From assembly GCA_025774735.1 (NCBI GenBank), contig JALGZU010000026.1, positions 1 to 14,536 of the forward strand: a stretch of DNA of 14,536 nt. Direction: 5' to 3'. The notes beneath the pieces were generated by a model. That model was given only the letters and a program-made list of their open reading frames with translations. It was not told where the DNA came from and made no database searches. Each line of letters opens with the position of its first letter. Within the stretch, counting starts at the first letter, position 1. This DNA comes from a candidate division LCP-89 bacterium. GTDB lineage: Bacteria; Electryoneota; B3-LCP. The translations under genes and the position numbers were made by a program. Positions 8,042 through 14,536 of this stretch are shown piece by piece.

Positions 8042-8069
8042 GGCGGGGGTGCTTCCCCCGCCTTTTTTT
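8042..8069 (+). terminator. Intrinsic terminator of the peptidase operon
   Basis: An 8-base-pair stem (GGCGGGGG 8042-8049 with CCCCCGCC 8055-8062) has a TGCTT loop and is followed by seven T residues (8063-8069). It begins 53 bases after the M14 stop. The stem matches the terminator at 456-484, which differs mainly in the loop. Confidence 0.9.
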
Positions 8070-8102
8070 GTTCTATAATTCTCCCCCCGAAAAATATATC
8101 CC

Positions 8103-8131
8103 TTGACATATTCGAAATTATTGTGTATATT
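8103..8131 (+). promoter_or_regulatory. Sigma70-type promoter for the two-gene beta-helix operon
   Basis: TTGACA (8103-8108), a 17-base spacer and TATATT (8126-8131) reproduce the promoter at 543-571. The block 8101-8160 differs from 541-600 at only two positions. The 6-base inverted repeat overlapping the -10 is present here too (8126-8139). Confidence 0.87.
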
Positions 8132-8161
8132 GAAATATATTCATTTTTCGTGGAGGGCAAA

Positions 8162-10327
8162 ATGAAACGGCTACTCCCATCTTTCCTCCTCCTGATTTTC
8201 CTCTCTCCCAATCCCATTCTCGCCGAAACCATAACCGTCTCCGGCGACGTTTCCGGTATCTGGTCAGCGGATACGGTGCTGGTGGTGGGTGAACTGCGCA
8301 TACCGAATGATTCAACACTGTTTATCGATTCCGGCGTGAAAGTCATCTTTCAGGGGCATTACAAGCTGGTCGTGGACACCCTGGCGACACTGCTGGCGGT
8401 AGGGACGGAACAGGATTCGATTCTGTTCACTGCAGCCGATACGAGTGAAGGATGGCACGGGATAAGGCTGATCCACGCCTCGGACTCTTCCCGTTTAGAT
8501 TATTGTCATTTGATATTTGCTAAAGCAGCCGGGGAAGGAGCAGATGCTAAGGGGGGTGCGATTTTCTGCGACCACACAAATGTATATGTTCTGAACAGCT
8601 CCATAGAGCACTGCTCCGCAGAAAGGGGAGGAGCTATTTACTGCTATTACTCAGATGCATACATCGAAGATAACAAAATAGAATACAACGATGCAGTCTA
8701 TTCGGGAGGAGCGATCAATTGTGCAGGCGCCAGTCCGAGTATTATAAATAACCTGATAAGATGGAATTCGGTTGAGATGGGGACGGGGGGAGGTATACAC
8801 TGCGACGGTTCGAGTCCATCAGTGGATGATAATTCAATTGTTTGGAATTCGGCGGGTTCCTTTGGTGGCGGTATATGTTGTATAAGTGGTTCAAATCCTA
8901 ATATAAATTCAAATTTTTTAAGTAGCAACACTGCCGAGTACGGGGGAGGTATCGCTTACTGGTATTCCGAACCAGTTATAACTGGTAACACCATTTCTAA
9001 TAATATAGCAAATACCGGAGGTGGCGGCATCTATTGCTATGGTGGCTGGAATAGCACCATTACTGAGAATATCATAAGTAATAATTCAGGTGGTCATTTC
9101 GGTGGTGGGATTTTGTGTGGTGCAGAATCCGATCCAGTAATTAGTTCGAACACCATTACAGGTAACACGGCGGGTGATGGGGGCGGAATCAACTTCTTAA
9201 GCGCCATTATTGAGCTGAGAGACAACGTCATATCAGGTAATTTTGCAGTACGTGACTATGTACTAAATAATGGATATGGTGGTGGAATATGCTGTGATGT
9301 GAATTCATCTGGTACAGTGGACAATAATGATATCAGCATGAATACTGCTGATAAAGGTGGAGGAGGGCTAGCATGTTTTCGTTCTGATATCGAGATCACA
9401 CGAAACGAAATATTGAATAATACTGTGATTGGATCTTCCGGGAGTGGAAGTGGTGGTGGTATTTATGCTTATGATTCTGATTCCTATATCTATGATAATA
9501 TAATTTCTGAGAATATAGGAAGCGCAGGCATGGGAGGTGGTTTATGTTATTGTGTTGGAAGTCCAACAATAAGCCATAATATTATTACTTTTAACCAATG
9601 TAATAAGGGTGGTGGAATGAGTTTTTCGTATGATACCTTCCCGGTAATAAATAACAATACTATAAGCGGTAACGCCGCCGTTGGTACATCACAGCAGGGT
9701 GGAGGCATTTACTTTTATCATTCGACGAATTCAGTACTGGTGAACAACATTATCTGGGAGAATGGCACTAATGAAATATTTAAATATTCCAGTTCCGCAA
9801 TCCTAGAGATTATTTACTGTGACATACAAGATACACTTTGGCCGGGGACTGGCAATATCAGCGCTGATCCTATGTTTGTTGATCCGATTACTGGTGATTT
9901 TAACCTTCAGTGGGGTTCGCCGTGCATAGATGCTGGAGACCCTTCATTTCCACTGGATCCTGATAGCACAAGAGTAGATATGGGCGCCCTCTATTTCGAT
10001 CAGTCCGTTGCTCCAGTTATGGACATTGTGTCACAACAGGTGATTGATATTCTCCTGCTTGATAATTTCCCCAATCCCTTTAATTCGAACACGCGTGTAA
10101 CTTTCGCTCTACCGGAAGCATGCGAGGTAACATTGAAGATGTATGATACTGCGGGCTGCATTGTTCGGATGCCGATAGCCTGTAGATACTTTGAGGCGGG
10201 ACAACATGAATTTCCATTCCATGGATCGGATTTAGCATCAGGAATATATTTAATTCGCATGTCCGCAAATGCCAGACAGAGTGCTAAAACTTATGAATCC
10301 TGCGCTAAAGTCGTTTTACTTAAATAA
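8162..10327 (+). CDS. Secreted right-handed beta-helix repeat protein with divergent sorting tail
   Basis: This 721-residue paralog of the protein at 602-2716 starts at ATG 8162, 5 bases after GGAGG (8152-8156). The frame extending upstream to 8123 lies in the promoter and is rejected. The signal peptide begins MKRLLPS like its paralog and is probably cut after Ala21. The N-terminal cap (TITVSGDVSGIWSADTVLV; GWHGIRLIHASDSS) is conserved, and the first GG rung begins at Gly131, the same number as in the paralog. About 15 rungs (GGAIYC, GGGICC, GGGIYF and variants) run to about residue 540, then the closing motif SPCIDAGDPSFPLDPD and DMGALYFDQ. It lacks the Ig-like domain. The tail (636-721) is 86 residues, 7 longer than the other five, with FPNPFNSN in place of YPNPFNP, extra cysteines and an expanded end (SAKTYESCAKVVLLK). 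Its stop is 19 bases before the next gene. Probable surface protein; the ligand is unknown. Confidence 0.92.
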   Translation: MKRLLPSFLLLIFLSPNPILAETITVSGDVSGIWSADTVLVVGELRIPNDSTLFIDSGVKVIFQGHYKLVVDTLATLLAVGTEQDSILFTAADTSEGWHGIRLIHASDSSRLDYCHLIFAKAAGEGADAKGGAIFCDHTNVYVLNSSIEHCSAERGGAIYCYYSDAYIEDNKIEYNDAVYSGGAINCAGASPSIINNLIRWNSVEMGTGGGIHCDGSSPSVDDNSIVWNSAGSFGGGICCISGSNPNINSNFLSSNTAEYGGGIAYWYSEPVITGNTISNNIANTGGGGIYCYGGWNSTITENIISNNSGGHFGGGILCGAESDPVISSNTITGNTAGDGGGINFLSAIIELRDNVISGNFAVRDYVLNNGYGGGICCDVNSSGTVDNNDISMNTADKGGGGLACFRSDIEITRNEILNNTVIGSSGSGSGGGIYAYDSDSYIYDNIISENIGSAGMGGGLCYCVGSPTISHNIITFNQCNKGGGMSFSYDTFPVINNNTISGNAAVGTSQQGGGIYFYHSTNSVLVNNIIWENGTNEIFKYSSSAILEIIYCDIQDTLWPGTGNISADPMFVDPITGDFNLQWGSPCIDAGDPSFPLDPDSTRVDMGALYFDQSVAPVMDIVSQQVIDILLLDNFPNPFNSNTRVTFALPEACEVTLKMYDTAGCIVRMPIACRYFEAGQHEFPFHGSDLASGIYLIRMSANARQSAKTYESCAKVVLLK
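8552..9760 (+). repeat. Degenerate tandem repeat coding for beta-helix rungs (about 15 GG-motif units)
   Basis: The repeat starts at the GG codons at 8552 and the last clear unit opens at 9698. Rungs follow the pattern NTIxxNxAxxxGGGIYC, close in form to the GGA(I/L/V) and FxxN repeats described for Chlamydia Pmp proteins. Unit length varies more than in the paralog because several rungs carry inserts, for example around 9240-9280 and 9430-9460. Confidence 0.78.
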
Positions 10328-10346
10328 TTCTATGGAGGTCATCAGA

Positions 10347-12593
10347 ATGAAAGCACTATTGTTTTATAGTCTATGTGCCATATTAATGTTCACCTCGCTG
10401 TCTTCTGGAGATGTAATCTCTGTTACAGGAGACGTCTCAGGCACATGGGCAGTTGATACGGTGCTGGTTCGAGGTGAGATTCAAATCCCCCCCGGGGAAA
10501 CGTTGAATGTAGAACCGGGTGTTGAAGTTTTCTTTATGGGATATTATAAGTTTGTCGTTGGCCAAGATGCAGCGTTGATTGCGATTGGGAGTGAAAGCGA
10601 TTCGATTTTATTCACGCCTATGGATTCATTATCTGGCTGGCATGGAATCAGGTTTTTGAATGCATCCTCCGTCTCTTCTCTTAGTTTCTGCATTATCACT
10701 CATGGAAAAGCAAGTGGCGGTTCTGCAGAAGATAGAAAGGGAGGGGGTATTTATTGTTCTCGAACTGACCTTACAATAACGAATTGCAGAATTTCTGCAT
10801 GTGAGGCATATAATTCAACGCCCTACAATACAGCTGAAGGTGGGGGAGTCTATGCTTCAGAATCCGATATGACAATTGAAAAATGCGTTTTCGAAAATTG
10901 CGAAACATGGGCTTACGGCCCTATGGCGTTGTGTAGTGGTGCTGGGATTGCGGTTAACAACTCAAATTTAAATGTTAGTGAATGTCAATTTCGAACGAAC
11001 GAATCGAATATTAATTATGATGAAGGAGGAGCATCGGCTATCTCAGCAAATTCTTACTCTAATTTGTTTGTTGATAACTGTTCATTTAGAGAAAACACGG
11101 GGGACTGCCTTTTTGTGATAGAAGAAGGGGGATTTTCGTTTTTAGTAAACAACTGTATATCTGATAATTACGGCGGCGGTTTGATCATTCTTGGTTCATC
11201 TTTAATCTACTCCAGGAATATATCTTTTAACAATATATGGGGTGGTTGCAGTATATATGATCCGGTGGACATTACAATCTCAAATAACATGTTTTGTGAT
11301 AATACATATACGCCAGGTGTGGATATTCATGATGCCGGTACTGTTGTGATTATAAATAATGTTTTCAGGGGTATAGACAGAAGGGCTATCTTTTCCGCCG
11401 AGAATGATGCTGTGATCGAGGGTAATGTTATTTACCAAAATACAGTGGGGCCCCTGTACTTGTACGATGGTGGGGCTGGCATAAGGATATACTCCGCAAA
11501 TCCAATTGTCAATAGAAATGTCATAATACAAAATTCGGTTTCTATGTTTGGAAGTGGTGGCGGTATTTTCTATGAAAATGAATCTTCACCAAATATATGC
11601 AATAACGTAATATGTGGAAATTTGGCATATTTAGGTGGCGCAATTGGTTCGACTGATCTTAGTTCGATCTCTAATATAATAAATTCTATCATCTGGGAAA
11701 ATTCAACTCCGCAAATTTATATGGCTTATGGATCTACAGTGCAAGTCAAATACTCCAACATAAGCGGTAACTGGCCCGGTATCGGAAATATCGATGAAGA
11801 CCCGCTGTTCGTCAATCCTGAACTAAACGACTACCGTCTGCAGTGGGATTCGCCGTGTATCGATACCGGCGATCCCGACCCGCAGTACAACGATCCCGAC
11901 GGGACGCGAGCCGACATGGGCGCGTTTTATTTCGATCAAAGTAAACCGGTCAGGGCCCTGATCACACCTCACGAAATCGGTTATCTCATCCCCATTGGTG
12001 GCGGGGACGTCGATTTCACTATCACCGCAACCAGCATCAATTCCATTGGCCAGGTGGTTACCGTCTGGTGCGACCTGATGCTGCCCGATAGCAGTTACAG
12101 CGGGACAGTGTTTGGTCCCGAAACGATGATGATCGATCCTGGAGAATCAGCTCAGATAACTGGCAGTCATCATCTTGTTGCGGAAGATCCCATGGGAGTT
12201 TATTTCTGCAACATTTACGGTGTCGCAGGATCGGATACGTCCAAGGACAGCTTCATGTTCGGCAAGACCAGTACGACAGGATCGGGTGTGGTTTCAGTCC
12301 CATCCAATCCAACAATAAGCAAGGTTCCAACAGAATATCAACTGATGCAAAACTACCCCAATCCGTTTAACCCGGTGACGGTTATCGGCTTTACGTTGCC
12401 TGACGCTTCGCTGGTAAGGTTAGAGATATACGATGTGACAGGGCGACTCATCGAGTCGCCCCTACACGGCTGGCGGGATGCCGGGGTGCATGAAGTCACC
12501 CTCGATGGTACGCATCTTGCATCGGGTATATATGTATATAAATTAACCGCGGGCAACTATACAGCCAGTGGGAAAATGGTGTTGCTAAAGTAG
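10347..12593 (+). CDS. Secreted beta-helix protein with Ig-like domain and T9SS sorting tail
   Basis: This 748-residue protein starts at ATG 10347, 8 bases after GGAGG (10334-10338). The in-frame ATG at 10332 overlaps that site, and the frame upstream of it runs into the preceding gene. The signal peptide is MKALLFYSLCAILMFTSLSS. The cap (ISVTGDVSGTWAVDTVLVRGEI; GWHGIRFLNAS) matches the two paralogs. The helix (about 132-500) is less regular: fewer GGG openings, and several rungs have Cys where the paralogs have Asn (TNCRISAC, EKCVFENC, DNCSFREN). The close of the helix is SPCIDTGDPDPQYNDPDGTRADMGAFYFDQ-like. Unlike the two other beta-helix proteins it then carries the Ig-like domain (about 534-645) found in the M28 and M14 peptidases, followed by a 79-residue tail (670-748, NYPNPFNPVTVIGF to SGKMVLLK). 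It is 19 bases after its partner with no promoter or terminator between, so it is co-transcribed. Confidence 0.92.
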   Translation: MKALLFYSLCAILMFTSLSSGDVISVTGDVSGTWAVDTVLVRGEIQIPPGETLNVEPGVEVFFMGYYKFVVGQDAALIAIGSESDSILFTPMDSLSGWHGIRFLNASSVSSLSFCIITHGKASGGSAEDRKGGGIYCSRTDLTITNCRISACEAYNSTPYNTAEGGGVYASESDMTIEKCVFENCETWAYGPMALCSGAGIAVNNSNLNVSECQFRTNESNINYDEGGASAISANSYSNLFVDNCSFRENTGDCLFVIEEGGFSFLVNNCISDNYGGGLIILGSSLIYSRNISFNNIWGGCSIYDPVDITISNNMFCDNTYTPGVDIHDAGTVVIINNVFRGIDRRAIFSAENDAVIEGNVIYQNTVGPLYLYDGGAGIRIYSANPIVNRNVIIQNSVSMFGSGGGIFYENESSPNICNNVICGNLAYLGGAIGSTDLSSISNIINSIIWENSTPQIYMAYGSTVQVKYSNISGNWPGIGNIDEDPLFVNPELNDYRLQWDSPCIDTGDPDPQYNDPDGTRADMGAFYFDQSKPVRALITPHEIGYLIPIGGGDVDFTITATSINSIGQVVTVWCDLMLPDSSYSGTVFGPETMMIDPGESAQITGSHHLVAEDPMGVYFCNIYGVAGSDTSKDSFMFGKTSTTGSGVVSVPSNPTISKVPTEYQLMQNYPNPFNPVTVIGFTLPDASLVRLEIYDVTGRLIESPLHGWRDAGVHEVTLDGTHLASGIYVYKLTAGNYTASGKMVLLK
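12441..12467. repeat. REP-like palindrome inside the coding sequence of a sorting tail
   Basis: GGGCGACTC (12441-12449), ATC loop, GAGTCGCCC (12453-12461), then CTACAC. The end CGCCCCTACAC (12457-12467) is identical to 8017-8027, which is the flank of an intergenic palindrome. In the reading frame it codes GRLIESPLH (from residue 699), at the place where paralogous tails have GRLVATLVD or GRQVAELLN, with no length change. Confidence 0.65.
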
Positions 12594-12663
12594 CAAAACG
12601 GCGGAATAGAGCCCGGTTTCGCTACTCGAACGCATCGGAAAGATATACGATATCTATGAATGG

Positions 12664-12689
12664 AAGGGCAGATCCGTTTATCTGTCCTT
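12664..12689 (+). terminator. Possible terminator after the beta-helix operon
   Basis: AAGGGCAGAT (12664-12673) pairs with ATCTGTCCTT (12680-12689) with one G-U pair and a CCGTTT loop. The downstream sequence (TCTCTGTTT) is only moderately T-rich, so termination efficiency is uncertain. It lies 70 bases after the stop at 12593. The rest of the 222-base gap holds the promoter at 12743-12771 and no gene I can support. Confidence 0.5.
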
Positions 12690-12742
12690 TCTCTGTTTGG
12701 TCGAACGGTTTTCGATGGCATGAAACGATCCGCAATCTATCC

Positions 12743-12771
12743 TTGACATTGCGGCTGAAATTAGATATTTT
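12743..12771 (+). promoter_or_regulatory. Sigma70-type promoter for the S9 peptidase
   Basis: TTGACA (12743-12748), 17-base spacer, TATTTT (12766-12771). As with the other promoters in the window, the -35 is preceded by CC. The start codon is 44 bases further on, at 12816. Confidence 0.75.
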
Positions 12772-12815
12772 TAGGATGGTGCAGGCGGGCAGATGAATCC
12801 GAAACGGATGACGGG

Positions 12816-14536
12816 ATGAACTGGTTTAAAAAATCTGGATTAATCATACTGACGGCGGGATTGGGCGGCTTTCTGCTGGTCATCTCCTGCTCCAAACCCG
12901 AGGTCGACCTGATCCCCCGGGAAATCCTCTTCGGCAATCCGGTTAAGTCCAACCCGGAGATCTCGCCGGACGGGACCATGCTGGCGTACATCGCACCGTA
13001 CGAAGGGGTCGAAAACATCTGGGTGAAAACCATCGGCCGGGACGACAACCGGCCGGTGACCGATGACGACGACCGCGGTATCCGCTACTACATCTGGGCG
13101 GGGGATAGCGAACGCCTGCTCTACATCCAGGACGTGGACGGCAACGAAAACTGGCGGCTCTACGGGATCAACGTCTACACTGACGTCGTCCAGGATTACA
13201 CGCCTTACGAAGACGTACAGGCTCGTCTGATCGGGCACAACAAGAACTTCCCCAACGAGCTTCTGATCGGCATGAACAAGGATGATCCAAAGGTGCATGA
13301 CGTTTACCATCTGGATCTGAGAACTGCCGACCTGGAGCTCATCGCCAAGAATCCCGGTAACGTTATGGGCTGGATTGCCGATGCTGATTTCAAGGTGCGT
13401 TGCGCGCTGACAGCGACTCCCGAGGGTGGGTACGATTGTCTGGTGCGGGAAACCGAAGCATCGCCCTGGGAATCGTTGGTGACCTGGGATGCCGACAATA
13501 CCTTGACCAGCGGCCCGGTGAAATTTACCCGGGACGGTCGCTCGATCTACCTGGTCGACAGCCGCAACGTCAACGCCGGACGGCTGGTGAAGATGGAGAT
13601 CGCCACCCGGGAAATCGAAGTCATCGCCGAAGATTCGCAGTATGACCTCAGCAACGCCATCATCCATCCTGATACCTATGAAATCCAGGCCGTCGCCTTC
13701 ACCCGGGCTCGCACCGAATGGGTGGTTCTGGACGATGCCATCCGGGAAGACATGGCGAATGTTTTCAGTCTCTCCCGGGGGGATCTGTTCCGTTTTCACC
13801 GGGATAATGACGACGATACCTGGCTGGTCGGCTTCACCTCCGACGACGCCTCCCAGAGTTTTTACACCTACGACAGAAACACCCGTGAAGGGGCTCTCCT
13901 CTTCTACACTCGACCCGAACTGACCGACTATAAATTGGCTCAAATGGAGCCAGTATACTTCCAGGCTTCCGACGGGTTGACTATACACGGTTACATCACT
14001 TTACCGGTGGGCGGGGGCGACAAAAACCTCCCCACAGTGCTCCTCGTTCATGGCGGTCCCTGGCACCGCAACACCTGGGGTTTCGACAACGAGGTTCAGT
14101 GGTTCACCAATCGCGGCTACGCCTGCCTGCAGGTGAATTTCCGGGGATCGACCGGTTACGGGAAGGATTTCGTCAATGCCGGGGACCGGGAGTGGGGCGG
14201 CAAGATGCACCAGGATCTCGTGGACGGCGTTCAATGGGCCATCGATGAGGGTATTGCCGACCCCGAGAAAGTGGCGATTTACGGCGGCTCTTTCGGTGGT
14301 TACGCCGCTCTGGTGGGTGCTACATTTACACCTGATCTATTCTGTTGCGCCGTGGACATCGTGGGGGCGAGCAACCTGGTCAGCTTTATCAAGTCCGTGC
14401 CGCCCTACTGGTCCACCTACCTGGCGATCATGCACAAGAGAGTCGGCAATCCGGAAACCGATGAGGAGTTCCTGAAGTCCCGTTCACCCCTCTTCAAGGT
14501 CGATCAGATCAAGATACCCATCCTGATCGCGCAGGG
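12816..14536 (+). CDS. S9-family (prolyl oligopeptidase-like) serine peptidase, putative lipoprotein (3' truncated)
   Basis: The frame from ATG 12816 is open to the window end (573 codons). No in-frame start lies shortly upstream; the nearby ATGs at 12793 and 12808 hit a stop at 12817-12819. The ribosome binding site is weak (GACGGG directly before the ATG). The N-terminus (MNWFKKSGLIILTAG...LLVISC) is a signal with a lipobox-like VISC, so Cys25 may be lipidated; this is inference. Residues about 40-370 form a beta-propeller with an SPDG-type repeat (PEISPDGTMLAYIA). The hydrolase domain begins near 385 with His412 in HGGPW (oxyanion region), NFRGSTGYG (441-449) and the nucleophile Ser492 in YGGSFGGYAA. 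The Asp and His of the triad fall beyond the window. Family members hydrolyse short peptides or acylated N-termini; anchored at the envelope, it could process peptides released by the M28 and M14 enzymes. It has its own promoter and is not in their operon. Confidence 0.93.
   Translation, partial: MNWFKKSGLIILTAGLGGFLLVISCSKPEVDLIPREILFGNPVKSNPEISPDGTMLAYIAPYEGVENIWVKTIGRDDNRPVTDDDDRGIRYYIWAGDSERLLYIQDVDGNENWRLYGINVYTDVVQDYTPYEDVQARLIGHNKNFPNELLIGMNKDDPKVHDVYHLDLRTADLELIAKNPGNVMGWIADADFKVRCALTATPEGGYDCLVRETEASPWESLVTWDADNTLTSGPVKFTRDGRSIYLVDSRNVNAGRLVKMEIATREIEVIAEDSQYDLSNAIIHPDTYEIQAVAFTRARTEWVVLDDAIREDMANVFSLSRGDLFRFHRDNDDDTWLVGFTSDDASQSFYTYDRNTREGALLFYTRPELTDYKLAQMEPVYFQASDGLTIHGYITLPVGGGDKNLPTVLLVHGGPWHRNTWGFDNEVQWFTNRGYACLQVNFRGSTGYGKDFVNAGDREWGGKMHQDLVDGVQWAIDEGIADPEKVAIYGGSFGGYAALVGATFTPDLFCCAVDIVGASNLVSFIKSVPPYWSTYLAIMHKRVGNPETDEEFLKSRSPLFKVDQIKIPILIAQ

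Noticed and set aside
12840..13988. 382-codon open frame on the minus strand
   Set aside because: It lies entirely antisense to the S9 peptidase, whose propeller and active-site motifs are clear. Long antisense frames are expected opposite GC-rich genes with few T-starting codons; the translation shows no recognisable motif.
1..14536. Phage, transposon, toxin-antitoxin or defence system
   Set aside because: No integrase, transposase, structural phage gene, nuclease/helicase pair or small toxin-antitoxin pair is visible. All genes are accounted for by exported proteins and peptidases.
1..14536. tRNA, rRNA or riboswitch
   Set aside because: No cloverleaf, rRNA-like block or recognised aptamer was seen in the intergenic stretches; their hairpins are explained as terminators or palindromic repeats.

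Overview
The window looks like a piece of a chromosome from an uncultured bacterium of the wider FCB group (the type of lineage that includes Zixibacteria, Calditrichaeota/KSB1, Electryoneota and Marinimicrobia). The evidence is that six consecutive plus-strand genes end in a type IX secretion (T9SS type A, Por-secretion-like) sorting tail: a YPNPFNP motif, a conserved beta-sandwich, then a terminal KMVLMK-like end. Phylum placement is inference; no marker gene is present. Peptidase genes are GC-rich, and the beta-helix genes have AT-rich centres.

Layout, all on the plus strand: (1) 1-429, the last 142 residues of a secreted protein (Ig-like domain end plus sorting tail), closed by a terminator; (2) 602-2716, a secreted beta-helix repeat protein with its own sigma70-type promoter and terminator; (3) 2872-5901 and 5952-7988, a two-gene operon of secreted metallopeptidases (M28 aminopeptidase-like, then M14 carboxypeptidase-like), closed by a terminator; (4) 8162-10327 and 10347-12593, a two-gene operon of beta-helix proteins, the first driven by a near copy of the promoter and leader at 541-601; (5) 12816 to the window end, the first 573 codons of an S9-family (prolyl oligopeptidase-like) serine peptidase with a lipoprotein-type signal. 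No intergenic stretch exceeds 300 bases; the longest is 222 bases (12594-12815).

As a unit the region is an exported-protein island. An aminopeptidase-like and a carboxypeptidase-like enzyme, with a membrane-anchored S9 peptidase next door, could together degrade extracellular protein or peptides, while three large beta-helix proteins probably sit at the surface as adhesins or glycan-binding or glycan-processing proteins. The genes share interchangeable modules: an N-terminal beta-helix cap, an Ig-like domain before the tail, and a 79-residue tail. The strongest unusual signals are the near-identical promoter/leader at two loci, the AT-rich repeat cores between GC-rich caps, the in-register cysteine at successive beta-helix rungs, and a repeat-type palindrome embedded in frame in a sorting tail. 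I did not find a clearly new defence, mobile-element or RNA system.
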